A DNA stretch of 64,000 nucleotides from Flavobacterium phragmitis (GTDB taxonomy: Bacteria; Bacteroidota; Bacteroidia; Flavobacteriales; Flavobacteriaceae). A program made the translations under genes and the position numbers. The DNA lies in the NCBI RefSeq assembly GCF_900112575.1, contig NZ_FOMH01000017.1, positions 52,877-116,876 of the forward strand, read 5' to 3'. Positions 46,101 to 54,849 of the stretch are shown here, in pieces (position 1 is the first letter of the stretch; the number at the start of each line of letters is the position of its first letter). The notes under the pieces are model-generated. The model was given only the letters and a program-made list of their open reading frames with translations, searched no databases and had not been told where the DNA came from.

Positions 46101-49100
46101 AAAACCTATAAAATTTACATCATAATCTGCAGTTGGCATTGCCAAATTATTGGCAAATTTAGTCTTATCGGTTGCTTTTACTGTTAAGGTTGCTTTTGCT
46201 ACAGTTAGAACAAAGGTCTTTTCTGTTGGAGCATAGCTCCCATTACCAACTTGAGTGATTGTAATAGTAGATGTACCCGTATTCAGTATTTGAATTTTAC
46301 CCTCTTTAATAACAGCAACATTCACGTTGCTACTTTTAGTGTAAGTTAATGGTAAACCACTGCTAACTGTTGCTGATGGATGGATAAAATCTGAATCTCC
46401 ATAGATTTTTGCTACATCATCAGCTGTAATGTTTTGAACTGTTCGCAATTCTTCTGCACCAACATCAATAGTTCCTGATAAACGGCTATACCCGTTGATA
46501 TCATAAGTTGAAAGACTATTAAAAGTGTAGTGTGAATTTGATCCTTTATCTTTTGCATAACTGTCTTCTCTTAACGCTCTAGTATTTGTTTTAAATATGG
46601 CATCAAAAGTAACGGTCGCACCATTGTTATAAATACCTTCTGTTATATTATCGTCTTTTTGAACAATACTATTATAAGAAACTATTCCGCTGGAAACTCC
46701 TTTGTTATTATTCATATATATAGAATTGTACAATGAGGTTACAGAATTTGTAAGATTGACAATTGCCGGCGCATCTCCATTGTTTCCGGATATCGATCTA
46801 TTATCTGTAATGGTACAGTTATATAATTTTGGATTACTATTATTAACACTGTACATAGCTGAGCCATATCCATAATATCCGGCATTACCAGCTTCGTTTC
46901 CATCAACTCCAACTTTATTATTGGTAATAATACAATTTATAAGTACTGGATTACTGTTATCGTTGTATATTCCACCACCATATGTTCTGTTTAGATAGTA
47001 TGGAAAAGGGAACAATGAATTATCCTTAATTATACAGTTTACAATAGTAGGAGAACTATTCTTATTATAAATACCTCCTCCTTCATATGCAATATTAGCA
47101 GAAGACCCTCCGATTGTGAATCCATCAATAATGTCGGTATTAGTTAATCCATTATCATTGTTTTCGATTACCCTGTTTCCTCTGGCTCCCTGAACAAGAA
47201 TAGTCTCTGCAAATTTTCTTTTATGAGAAAGTGTGGTAACACCTTTATCCGGATCAAAACCTCCGTACATATTAACGCCCTTAAGCATATAAAAACTCTT
47301 GTTATCTACAGATGTATACTGCCCAACAGATACAAACATTTTTGTTGCTTTAGTTGCACTTGTGCTTGAATTAATTATTCTTGCTATTTCCAGTGCATCT
47401 CTAACTTCTCCCAGAGCATTATTCCATGATGTTCCATTACCTGTTGCTCCTTTTTTAACGTATAAAGTACCATCCGTTAGGGTAATATCTGGTTCAATTC
47501 TTAAATTACCATTAGTGTATGTAATATTATACTTCGAAGATGCATATCCTAACGGAATTATGGTGTAATTAGTACCTATGTTAGTAGCGTCTACAGCAGT
47601 TCCGCCATACGTCAGAGTTCCCGTTAAACTATTATCCGGAGTATCCGCAAAAACAAACCCGGAATAAGACACCGTGAATCCGTTAAATTTAGCACCATCC
47701 TGAATTTTAACTTTATTATCTGCACTTACAGTTAAGACTCCTTTATCTACGGTTAACAAAAAACTCCCGCTAACAGCATCATATTCAGCAGTATTCCCTG
47801 GTTGGTTCACTGTTATAGTCGCTGTTCCAACATTTAGTATTTTAATTTTACCATTTTCAATTGTAGCGACAGCATTATTGTTAGAAGATGTATACTCTAG
47901 TGGTAATCCACTTGATGCTGTACCGTGTGTAAATGGTTCATCTCCATATTTTTTTGTAATAGCAGCCGCTGTTATGGTTTGAATTTTATTTCTCTCAAAA
48001 GCTCCCATATCTACAGTAGTATCAATAATACGGGATTTGCCTTTTAAATCTTTGGCTGGTAAAACAATACTAGCAGGATTATTTTTACCAGTATTTAGAG
48101 CAGCACTAGTAGTTGATAACGAATAATTCGCGTCAAAAACAGCAGTTGTACCGGTAACACCGCCTATACCTTGTATCAAACTGTTTTCATAAGAAGGATT
48201 ACTGGCATTATTAACAATGTCTGAACTATTTTTTACACTAATTGTATTTACAATTCTTGCAGAAGAACCATTTGCATTATATAATGCTGCTCCCTGCGCA
48301 CCTGTATTATCTGCTATAGTAGCATTAAGCAGCGTAGGCAGCGATGCATTGTTGTACATAGATGCTCCATTTGGTGCTGTATTATTAATAATTAAGCAGT
48401 TAATCCATGTTGTATTGGCGCTTTCATTATAAACAGCACCTCCGTTTGTAGCAGCATTATTTGCTCTGATGATACAGTTTTCAAATCTTGCCGTAACATT
48501 TTTATTGTATATACCACCTCCATTAGCTGCATTACCATTTGTAATTGTAAAACCGTTTAAAAGAGCATTATTGGTTAAGCCATTGCCATCATTTTTAATA
48601 ACAGATGCATTATTTCCTCTTAAAATACTTCCATCATTTAAATTACCTGTAATACGCTGATGTGTTAGATTTGTAATAGCATTATCAGGATCAAATCCGC
48701 CATATATTTCTATGTTTTTAGGCATTATGAATGACTTCCCTGAAGCCGGTTGATAGGTTCCTTTAGCTACAAATATTTTTTTGACTTTTTTAGGATCATT
48801 ATCATCTGTATGTACGGAGTTAATATTAGAAGCTCTTGTTAAAGCAACCTCCAAATTACTTAAAGCGCTGTTCCATGAAGTACCATCTCCGTTTCCGTTT
48901 TGTTTTACATATAAGATGTTATCATTTAAAATTAAATTCGATTTAATTTCTAATGTTCCTTCTTCATACAAAACGGTGTATTTAGTAGAAGTAATACCCT
49001 GAGGAATAATTTTATAAATACCAGGTTCAGTTGCAGTAGCGGCATCACCTGAAAAAGCAAGAGTTCCAGAGATACTATTGGACTGACTATCACCAGGCTC

Positions 49101-52100
49101 AAAACCAGAATAAGTTACAGTATAATTAGTATTTCCGTAAACATTCCCATCAAATACTTTTACTTTATTAATAGCTTTAATTGTAAGCGGTATTTTGGTT
49201 ACATTCACAACTATTTTAGTTCTAACGCTTTCGCAATTATTAGCGTTGGTTTGACTCACCCAATAGGTAGCAGAATTTTCAGACGACATATTTAAAGAAG
49301 GAACTGCTGTTAACGCTGTACCATCTTTTTCTTGTGTGTACCATTTTAAATTACTCCCATTTACTATAATTTTAGCTCCCGATTGGCCAATAATAAAATT
49401 TTGTGGAGTTTGTGCAGTTGGTGGCTCTGTCGAACTTATCGACACAGTAACGCTCGCTCTATCACTCTCACAACTATTAACCGTTTGACTTGCGTAATAG
49501 GTATTACCAGAAACTAAAGCCGTATTACTGGCTAACGGACTTCCTCCTACAGCCTGACTATACCATTTAATGTTTGAACCTGTTGCTTTTAAATCATTTA
49601 CAATAGCTTCATTACAAAAAGATTGTGCTGCAACAACAGTCGGTATTGTTTTGCCAGATGCACCCAATTCATTTTCATAAGCACCAATATCAATGGTACT
49701 TACTTTTCTATTCTTTCCTGCAAAATCGGTATTTGGATATTCACTTGTATATAATGAATTATTCCCTTTATTTATTATGGAACTACAGCCTGTTAAATTA
49801 AAATTATAATTGGCTGCATCAGCAAAATAAGGGTTCGTTTCGCGAATATTATTGTTTTTATTCACAAACTTATTTTGATTATCGTACCTAAAAGAATTAT
49901 TCTGAACATCGGCAGAAGTATTTGAACCATTAAGCTCTTCAAGAATATTATTGTAGAGCTTTACTTTTTTACTAAACGTGTAAATACTATAACCCGGTTT
50001 CTCATTCCAAACAGTGTTGTTTATAAAATCGACAGTTGAATTATCATAAAAAACAGCTGTAAAACTTTCATTTCCTGTGAAAACATTATTATAGAATGTA
50101 TTTACACCTTCAATCACGGCAATGATACAGCCTGATTGTCCGTTACTATCTAGGGTTCCAACATTATTTTTAACGGTATTGTTGAAAAATTGGCTTTTCT
50201 TATACGTTTCAACATCTAAAACGGCCCCTACATTGGATTTATTTCCAACAAATGAATTAGTATGTATATCAGCAGCAATTACGTTCGCTAATAATATTCC
50301 CCCACCTCTTTCAACAGCATTGTTGCTTTCGAAATTGTTGTTGTTTATCGTTACCTTAGCAGTAACATTATCGCCAATGGCATTGGCATATATTGCCCCT
50401 CCAAATTTGGTAGCAGTATTGGTATTGAAAGTATTATTATTAATGACAGAATTAACTGTAATCGTTTCGAAATTAATTGCTCCTCCAAATTTACTAGCAG
50501 TATTTCCTGTAAATATGTTGTCAGAGATTTTAATATTATTATCATTAGCAGATACTATAGCACCTCCAAATCCAGAAACAGAATAACTGCTTATATCTGT
50601 AACACTATTTCCTGTAAATGTATTTCCGTTTAAAGTCGTTGTGCTTTTGTTTTCAAGTAAACACATAGCACCTCCTAACAAAGAACTATTTCCTGAAAAT
50701 GTGTTTCCTGAAAAAGTAATACCATTTGTTTGAACTATAAACGTTCCTCCTCCTATACTTTTTAAAGCTTTGTTATTACTAAAATTATTTGATGTTAGTT
50801 CTGCATTTATAACTTTGCGAAGCATAATAGCTCCTCCACCTCCGGCAATTGTAGTAGAAGCCTCCATCAAAGCGTTGTTGCCAGTAAATGCACTATTCGT
50901 AATTTTAAGATTACGTATGTTTTCGTCAGCATAAATAGCACCTGCAACATCTGCACTATTGTTATCAAAAGTACAATTATTGACAATCCTCGATGACGAA
51001 TTATCCTGACTCACTTTTTCAATATAAATAGCCCCGCCATAGCCTGTACCAGTCTTAATTTTATTCGCCAGGTTATTACTAAATGTTACATTACTTAGAT
51101 TTAAAAGTTTTCCATCTAAATCAGAAATAGCTCCCCCCAGAGGCGCACTGTTATTATTAAAATTTCCTCCTGTAATAGTCAAATAACTAGCACTGGAGTT
51201 AATTGCACCACCATTATCTGTCGCTATGTTATTAGTAAACGTACAGTTATTAAGTGTGGTATGAGCTCCTTCCTGTAAGCATATTGCCGCACCGACTATC
51301 CCTTTATTATTTTTAAATGTTACATTTTCTAATGTTAAAGCACCTTTAATATTGTATATAGCACCTCCATTACTTTTTGGGTAAGAAGTGTTAAGTATTT
51401 CCGTTATTGTCATGTCTCCTCCCGGAACTGAAGGTATGCCAGGTAAGGCACTAAATCCTGCAAGTTGCAAACCAAATGAAGCATAGTTATAATAAGGGCT
51501 TTCTGTCATTGAAACATACCAATCCGGGTATTTGTCTTTAATATTATCATTAATAGAATTTCCTTTAGTTTCTGTAGATATTTTATAAAAGTCCCATATA
51601 TCAGCTCTTCCATCACTAATAGTCAGTCCGTTTAAATAATAATTCTCATTCTCTTCAAGAGCATAAATAAGTATAACATGATGTGCGTAGTTTCCACCGC
51701 CTAAATTTCCACTAAGAATGGTTTCATTTGCAGTAATGTTTCTTTGAGAAAGATTTGTTTCGTTACCAATAAAACCTCCATATAATTGTACACCCTTTTT
51801 TAGTCCAAAAGTGTTGTTTCTGTCCTGTGTACTGTTGTTAGGCGCTAATGCTACTTTTGGCGTATATGTTCCTCTTGCAATCCATATTTGTGTACCGCTG
51901 TCTGATGAACTAATCACTTTCTGTAAGTTATCAGAAGCATTAGTCCACGAGCTTCCATCTTTACTTCCAGAACCATTTACAGTTACATATTTTATTGTTT
52001 GAGATTGTACTAAAACAGTAAAGAAAAAGAAACAAGTTACAAGTGTGTACCTTGACAAATTGGGTTGCTTTCTAAAAAGACTAAGATCTTTCGTTTTCTC

Positions 52101-52160
52101 CAGACAGAAATGCCATATAAAAACTAAAGACTTTAAAATCAATAAGTAGTTTTTTTCCAT
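40152..52160 (-). CDS. Giant type IX-secreted protein with beta-helix, MBG and YDG domains (4002 residues)
   Basis: A 4002-residue surface or secreted protein. After a long N-terminal stretch with a signal core near residues 40-55 (LVTCFFFFTVLVQSQ), four modules begin with a (L/K)YVxxxGxGxGxSW pattern: near residues 57, 1079, 1563 and 2082. Each continues as a right-handed beta-helix with FxNN/GGxIYN-type turns. Two Ig-like regions lie near 845-1000. Between modules come MBG domains, and from about 2500 to 2990 come MBG and YDG domains (KTINAVVQGTISKVYNA). Ten tandem MBG repeats of about 77 residues span about 2990-3757. The end (IRIYPNPVKPNASY... GKTFTKNLLVKN) is a type A T9SS sorting domain, so it is exported through the Por system. 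A role in adhesion or surface binding is inferred. Confidence 0.9.
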   Translation of the reverse strand: MEKNYLLILKSLVFIWHFCLEKTKDLSLFRKQPNLSRYTLVTCFFFFTVLVQSQTIKYVTVNGSGSKDGSSWTNASDNLQKVISSSDSGTQIWIARGTYTPKVALAPNNSTQDRNNTFGLKKGVQLYGGFIGNETNLSQRNITANETILSGNLGGGNYAHHVILIYALEENENYYLNGLTISDGRADIWDFYKISTETKGNSINDNIKDKYPDWYVSMTESPYYNYASFGLQLAGFSALPGIPSVPGGDMTITEILNTSYPKSNGGAIYNIKGALTLENVTFKNNKGIVGAAICLQEGAHTTLNNCTFTNNIATDNGGAINSSASYLTITGGNFNNNSAPLGGAISDLDGKLLNLSNVTFSNNLANKIKTGTGYGGAIYIEKVSQDNSSSRIVNNCTFDNNSADVAGAIYADENIRNLKITNSAFTGNNALMEASTTIAGGGGAIMLRKVINAELTSNNFSNNKALKSIGGGTFIVQTNGITFSGNTFSGNSSLLGGAMCLLENKSTTTLNGNTFTGNSVTDISSYSVSGFGGAIVSANDNNIKISDNIFTGNTASKFGGAINFETITVNSVINNNTFNTNTATKFGGAIYANAIGDNVTAKVTINNNNFESNNAVERGGGILLANVIAADIHTNSFVGNKSNVGAVLDVETYKKSQFFNNTVKNNVGTLDSNGQSGCIIAVIEGVNTFYNNVFTGNESFTAVFYDNSTVDFINNTVWNEKPGYSIYTFSKKVKLYNNILEELNGSNTSADVQNNSFRYDNQNKFVNKNNNIRETNPYFADAANYNFNLTGCSSIINKGNNSLYTSEYPNTDFAGKNRKVSTIDIGAYENELGASGKTIPTVVAAQSFCNEAIVNDLKATGSNIKWYSQAVGGSPLASNTALVSGNTYYASQTVNSCESDRASVTVSISSTEPPTAQTPQNFIIGQSGAKIIVNGSNLKWYTQEKDGTALTAVPSLNMSSENSATYWVSQTNANNCESVRTKIVVNVTKIPLTIKAINKVKVFDGNVYGNTNYTVTYSGFEPGDSQSNSISGTLAFSGDAATATEPGIYKIIPQGITSTKYTVLYEEGTLEIKSNLILNDNILYVKQNGNGDGTSWNSALSNLEVALTRASNINSVHTDDNDPKKVKKIFVAKGTYQPASGKSFIMPKNIEIYGGFDPDNAITNLTHQRITGNLNDGSILRGNNASVIKNDGNGLTNNALLNGFTITNGNAANGGGIYNKNVTARFENCIIRANNAATNGGAVYNESANTTWINCLIINNTAPNGASMYNNASLPTLLNATIADNTGAQGAALYNANGSSARIVNTISVKNSSDIVNNASNPSYENSLIQGIGGVTGTTAVFDANYSLSTTSAALNTGKNNPASIVLPAKDLKGKSRIIDTTVDMGAFERNKIQTITAAAITKKYGDEPFTHGTASSGLPLEYTSSNNNAVATIENGKIKILNVGTATITVNQPGNTAEYDAVSGSFLLTVDKGVLTVSADNKVKIQDGAKFNGFTVSYSGFVFADTPDNSLTGTLTYGGTAVDATNIGTNYTIIPLGYASSKYNITYTNGNLRIEPDITLTDGTLYVKKGATGNGTSWNNALGEVRDALEIARIINSSTSATKATKMFVSVGQYTSVDNKSFYMLKGVNMYGGFDPDKGVTTLSHKRKFAETILVQGARGNRVIENNDNGLTNTDIIDGFTIGGSSANIAYEGGGIYNKNSSPTIVNCIIKDNSLFPFPYYLNRTYGGGIYNDNSNPVLINCIITNNKVGVDGNEAGNAGYYGYGSAMYSVNNSNPKLYNCTITDNRSISGNNGDAPAIVNLTNSVTSLYNSIYMNNNKGVSSGIVSYNSIVQKDDNITEGIYNNGATVTFDAIFKTNTRALREDSYAKDKGSNSHYTFNSLSTYDINGYSRLSGTIDVGAEELRTVQNITADDVAKIYGDSDFIHPSATVSSGLPLTYTKSSNVNVAVIKEGKIQILNTGTSTITITQVGNGSYAPTEKTFVLTVAKATLTVKATDKTKFANNLAMPTADYDVNFIGFVNGDDRTKLTGSITYSGDAIGKTEVGIYTNGIVPGGLSSNNYSFIYTAGTLKIVPNTKLTNNILYVKQGTVGGDGSTWELALNDLSLALRYATILNNNTPNTVNKIYVAKGTYTPKYSARDNSNFIDEGRDNSFLLLDGVKLYGGFDGNISDESLNDRRIQENKTILDGQSLINHIITVSNSAGSNEIDGFSIVKGAAASAAHSTEGTVTINGKAITREYGGGIRVHSSNLIVKNCILSENTSGFRAGGMYVTDNSNVSVYNTLFYSNSAYHAGATGTSIGVNAANVKIVNTTFGDDITNASHLFTIGASNLEVFNAAFRDTPGNNDINREGGTVTIKNSLLSKAQSLYTSMTLANNFYAQPADFVDANAFNFALKPTSVAVNKGDNTLYETVIGGNKDIAGNTRFQNTTIDMGCYESKIMQTITADDITKKYTDADFVVGTASSGLSPLTYSSGNTNVASITKDNKIHIVGVGQATITVVQNGDEIYAPATKTFKLTVGKGDFSATLQPETYTYDGAAKYLNVSALPAGATVSYEGNGQINAGDYTVKAIINGGEYYNDITLSNTLKINKKNLSGISFPSNTFTYDGFDKHPEVSGILPEGLSVVYSNTQKNAGVYNNVKATISGSNYNTLELTTSMTINKTDLPSGIFLLEKEEVYDGTPKRLSLDGILPDGVTVTYANNDNINVGSYNVTVNINGGINYNNKQLIAKLTIVKGNLTDNFVLASSTFTYDGSEKSLAIQGSLPSQVSVSYTNNNKIEVGTYRVYAVLSKPNYNDKVVEADLIIEPKTINAVVQGTISKVYNANAVIALNANNFALEGVVDGDNVLVDNPAAGDLDNKNVGVNKQVTINNLKLSGTASKNYVLSATTLVANIAEVKLKEIEVSLKGSATKMFDGTTDAVLTASNFELKGIEANENVTVSNSSSGVYDTKNVGTNKTITVENLTISGNDVSNYILNSQTVSGQIGEITSKTITVTADASQSKVYGAVEPALSYTVTPALVTGDSFTGTLERIAGENIGTYKIVQGTLSAGTNYSLTYVANDFKITAKPITVTVDVSQTKVYGTTDPVLTYSVSPSLVGNDAFSGVLQRIRGENVGTYGIEQGTLTAGTNYAITYIGKDFVITAKTITVTADSQTKVYGENDAALTYSFTPALKSGDAFTGTLSRVSGENIGDYAITKGSLSAGSNYSINYVGEDYTITPKPITVTTNASQTKVYGTTDPTFSYSVSPALVGNDTFTGALSREVGQNIGTYAIKQGNLSAGANYTITFESKDFEITPKEITVTANALQTKVYGDTDPVFTYTSSEALVTGDTFSGSLSRANGENVGTYSYSIGSLTAGSNYVVTLVGSNAFAVTAKPITVTADAFQTKVYGTTDPVLTYSVSPSLVGNDIFSGVLERAIGENVGTYLIRKGTLTAGNNYAITYTGEDFEITAKTIAVTADSQTKGYGENDAALTYSFTPALENGDSFKGTLSRIAGENVGIYAIGQGTLSAGSNYAINYTGKDYTITAKPITVTANASQKKVYGTTDPVLTYAVSPALVGNDTFTGALERTIGENVGSYVIKQGDLNAGSNYTMTFESKDFEITPREITVKADASQAKVYGDADSVFTYTSSETLLTGNTFTGNLSRANGENVGTYTYAIGSLTAGSNYVVTLIGSNAFAITAKPITVTADASQTKVYGTVDPALTYSVSPGLVRNDTFSGVLKRAIGENTGTYAIGQGTLTAGNNYTITYNGKDFEITKADQVITWNQTLVSNCEGATTSVLTATSNSGLPISYASSNENVVTISNDELIFNNPGSGTVSASQAGNNNYNAAETIVLPVLNSQPNLIKQQFDNVIFFDNSSKEFKSYTWYKDGILVAGQTLQYYKEVGGLNGTYYAVATKLDGTVITSCPLTISSKGTVETIRIYPNPVKPNASYQLITSLDAAKMINAHVEVFGISGSLVDQKTTNENETTLLAPAVEGIYIVRITLANGKTFTKNLLVKN
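40880..43190 (-). repeat. Ten tandem MBG-domain repeats with a 924-bp higher-order period
   Basis: Ten consecutive copies of an approximately 77-residue MBG domain (starting ITVTADASQTKVYG and ending KDFEITAK or similar). Copies fall into four sequence types, with types 2-3-4-5 recurring as 6-7-8-9 and then the first type again as 10. Corresponding sites begin at 41071, 41995 and 42919, exactly 924 bases (308 codons) apart each time, which indicates segmental duplication of a four-domain block. Copy 1 is outside the cycle. Confidence 0.85.
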
Positions 52161-53032
52161 AAAAAAGTAAGTAATAAAATTGATTTATATAGTTTGGTTA
52201 TTTGTTAAACTGTTATTTACAGCGTTAGCTTACACTGTAAATTGTAGATACATTTAATGAGAAGGAAATTTTTTCATTAAAGACTATCTGTCTGATATTC
52301 GTTTTAAATAGTTCTTTATTCAAACCAAATGTCTTTTTAGAAGTTTGAAAAGAAGTCAGACACTCACCAATATTTCTAAGACAAGAAATATTGGGATTTT
52401 GAAAGATTATAGATGAACTAAAGCACATCAAAAATAATGGTAGGTACATTTTTTTCAAGTAGGATTAAGTTTATTTGTTCTATGGAGGACTAAGATTAAA
52501 AGGGGCGCTCGATTATACTTCAAAACTAAAAATATCTTCGTTTAGCAGCCTATTTGGAAGGGTGGACAAAAAAGAGACATTTTTAAAATAGCGTTAATTT
52601 TGAATCAATAAGCTGTCATTGTCTAGATATATTTTACAAAGCACCCTTTCTCTACTACCTTTTCTTTCATAAAACCATCATTTTAAAAAAAACAATAAAC
52701 CCAATAATAAATTTACGAAATACCGTAAATCAAAAAAGACTTCAAAAACCGTCAAGCCTTTATAAATAAAGACCTTAACTCAGACGGCATATTCTTTGAA
52801 AATACTGTACGGAAAATATTCTTAATCTAAAAACATGAAAACAGTACTTCGAAAAAACCCGCAAAAAAAGAGATTTTTTTCTTTCTTAATCTACATTAAT
52901 CAACAAACTTTCATTCCTGCTGTAGGTTTGTAAAAAAAATCAACAACATCAATTGAATCAAAAACAGATTTAATTACAGTAGAATTTTAAACAATTATAT
53001 ATAAACATTTATTAATCCAAAACCACATTAAG
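52161..53032. other. Intergenic region between the giant protein gene and the hydrolase gene
   Basis: About 870 bases separating divergent transcription units. It holds a weak leftward frame at 52225-52449 with a hydrophobic start (MYLPLFLMCFSSSIIFQ), which I do not trust, and an inverted repeat at 52711-52730. Near the hydrolase start is TAGGTTTG (52923), a possible -7 element. The giant gene's promoter is not obvious. Confidence 0.5.
52711..52730. promoter_or_regulatory. 20-bp inverted repeat, copy 1 of a shared operator-like motif
   Basis: ATTTACG and CGTAAAT flank AAATAC, giving TTACGAAATACCGTAA at the core. The same core (one base different) lies upstream of the isochorismatase gene at 54001. 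It lies about 300 bases before the hydrolase gene at 53033. The nearby giant gene is transcribed away from it. Confidence 0.55.
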
Positions 53033-53851
53033 ATGAGCACTATTAAAGCACAAGACGGAACAGAAATTTTTTACAAAGATTGGGGAACAGGTCAGCCAAT
53101 TGTTTTTCACCACGGATGGCCATTATCATCAGACGACTGGGATGCACAGATGATGTTTTTCCTAAAACAAGGATACAGAGTTATTGCACATGATCGTCGC
53201 GGACACGGTCGCTCTGGTCAAAGTTCTGAAGGAAATAATATGGAAACTTACGCATCAGATGTAGCAGCATTAACAGAAGCGCTTGACTTAAAAAATGCTA
53301 TCCACGTAGGGCATTCAACTGGAGGAGGCGAAGTAATCCGTTACGCTGCAAAATACGGAAAAGGACGTATTGCAAAAGCAGTAATAATTAGCGCCGTAAC
53401 TCCTATTATGATTCAAAACGAAAACAATCCAGAAGGTGTTCCTTTAGCTGTTTTTGATGAAATCAGACAAGGAACTGGATTCAACAGAGCACAATATTTC
53501 TACGACTTCCCTATTCCTTTTTACGGATGGAACCGCGAAGGACAAACTATTAAAGAAGGAATTAGACACAACTGGTGGCGTCAAGGAATGATGGGATCTG
53601 TTTATGCTCATTATGAAGGAATCAAAGCTTTCTCTGAATCAGATTTTACAGAAGACCTTAAAAGTTTAGACATTCCTGTTTTAGTACTTCACGGAGAAGA
53701 CGACCAAATTGTTCCTTGGGAACAGGCACCGAGAGCAGCTAAACTTTTGAAAAACGGAAAACTTATTACTTATCCTGGTTTTTCTCACGGTATGCCGACA
53801 ACTGAAGCAGAAACAATCAATAACGATATTTTGGCTTTTATTAAAGAATAA
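53033..53851 (+). CDS. Alpha/beta hydrolase, non-haem chloroperoxidase-like
   Basis: A 272-residue enzyme of the alpha/beta-hydrolase fold, closest in pattern to the cofactor-free haloperoxidase/perhydrolase and esterase group. The oxyanion-loop HHGWPLSSDDW, the nucleophile elbow GHSTGGGE with Ser95, the acidic residue in HGEDDQIVPW and the His in YPGFSHGMPT form a complete triad. Such enzymes act as esterases and as perhydrolases producing peracids, and are common in oxidative or hypochlorite response clusters. It has no signal peptide. It begins a rightward run of detoxification genes; a terminator and an inverted repeat separate it from the next gene. Confidence 0.88.
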   Translation: MSTIKAQDGTEIFYKDWGTGQPIVFHHGWPLSSDDWDAQMMFFLKQGYRVIAHDRRGHGRSGQSSEGNNMETYASDVAALTEALDLKNAIHVGHSTGGGEVIRYAAKYGKGRIAKAVIISAVTPIMIQNENNPEGVPLAVFDEIRQGTGFNRAQYFYDFPIPFYGWNREGQTIKEGIRHNWWRQGMMGSVYAHYEGIKAFSESDFTEDLKSLDIPVLVLHGEDDQIVPWEQAPRAAKLLKNGKLITYPGFSHGMPTTEAETINNDILAFIKE

Positions 53852-53875
53852 ACCGCTATTCTTATAAATCTACTG

Positions 53876-53915
53876 AAACTGTCTGCTGAAGGACGCTTTT
53901 AAAGACAGTTTTTTA
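53876..53915 (+). terminator. Intrinsic terminator after the alpha/beta hydrolase gene
   Basis: AAACTGTCT and AGACAGTTT pair as a 9-bp stem with an 18-base loop, followed by a T run. Confidence 0.7.
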
Positions 53916-53927
53916 ATCTTCAAAACG

Positions 53928-53958
53928 GTTTCCGTTTGAACCAGAATAAAACGGAAAC
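53928..53958. other. Second hairpin downstream of the alpha/beta hydrolase gene
   Basis: GTTTCCGTTT and AAACGGAAAC form a perfect 10-bp stem with an 11-base loop. It lies just after the terminator and may be a back-up terminator or RNA-protecting structure. Confidence 0.55.
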
Positions 53959-54000
53959 TTTCTACTTTTTATCATATATAACGAATAAGGCTTCATAAAA

Positions 54001-54016
54001 TTACGAAATATCGTAA
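54001..54016. promoter_or_regulatory. Inverted repeat, copy 2 of a shared operator-like motif
   Basis: TTACGAAATATCGTAA is nearly a perfect palindrome (arms TTACGA/TCGTAA) and differs by one base from the core of the repeat at 52711. It lies 103 bases before the isochorismatase gene. Its cognate regulator is not encoded in this window. Confidence 0.6.
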
Positions 54017-54118
54017 GGTTTTTTGGTGCCCAAAAAACACAAAGTCTTACTATACAACAAACTAAAAGTTTGGCACTTCATTGGCTTAACTAATTATAAA
54101 TCATTAAAATAAAAAATC

Positions 54119-54751
54119 ATGAAACCATCAAAAAACTTATTGTCTCCAGATAACCACGCATTAGTATTAATTGATTTTGAAGGACAAATGGCGTTTGCTA
54201 CCAACAACATTGCCATAAGCGAACTACGTAATAATGTTGCCATTATCTGCGGTGCATCAAAAATATTTAATGTTCCCACAATTGTAACCACTGTTTTTGA
54301 GGAAAGTTTCGCGGGTCCTGTTTTCCCAGAAATCGAAGAATATTATCCAATCGCTACTTCAGGTTATATTGATCGTACAACAATGAATACTTGGGAAGAT
54401 GAAAATGCTTATAAAGCCATTACTGGAACTAAAAAACAAAAAATAGTTTTAGCGGGATTATGGACAGGTGTTTGTATCGTTGGACCTGCTTTATCGGCAA
54501 TTGAAGAGGGTTACGAAGTCTATATCATTACAGATGCATGCGGTGATGTGAGTGACGAAGCTCACGAACGTGCTATCCAAAGAATGATTCAGGCAGGTGC
54601 GCAGCCTGTGACTTCTATTCAGTATATCTTAGAACTTCAAAGAGACTGGGCACGTCAGGAAACTTATGTTCCTGTAACGAATCTAATGAAAAAACACGGC
54701 GGATCTTATGGTTTAGGAATCCACTACGCTCACAATATGCTAAAACACTAA
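54119..54751 (+). CDS. Isochorismatase-family hydrolase (YcaC type)
   Basis: A 210-residue cysteine hydrolase. The catalytic Asp lies in ALVLIDFEGQ near residue 19 and the Cys in LAGLWTGVCIVGPALSA near 122, followed by YIITDACGDVSDEAHERAIQRM, the pattern of the YcaC subgroup. YcaC proteins form octamers; their substrates are not known with certainty, but the fold hydrolyses amides and similar bonds. It is 98 bases before the amidohydrolase gene and probably forms an operon with the following genes. The inverted repeat upstream suggests specific control. Confidence 0.9.
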   Translation: MKPSKNLLSPDNHALVLIDFEGQMAFATNNIAISELRNNVAIICGASKIFNVPTIVTTVFEESFAGPVFPEIEEYYPIATSGYIDRTTMNTWEDENAYKAITGTKKQKIVLAGLWTGVCIVGPALSAIEEGYEVYIITDACGDVSDEAHERAIQRMIQAGAQPVTSIQYILELQRDWARQETYVPVTNLMKKHGGSYGLGIHYAHNMLKH

Positions 54752-54849
54752 AATTTATTTTGCCTGTCGGGAATCTAATCGATAGTATTTCCGGCAGCAT
54801 TAATTAAGCACTCTTAAAGCTTAAAGCTTAAAACCTAAACAATTGAATT

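Noticed and set aside
52225..52449. Leftward 74-residue frame with a hydrophobic start
   Set aside because: Its N-terminus resembles a signal sequence, but the remainder lacks any recognisable pattern, the region is AT-rich and no terminator or neighbour supports it.
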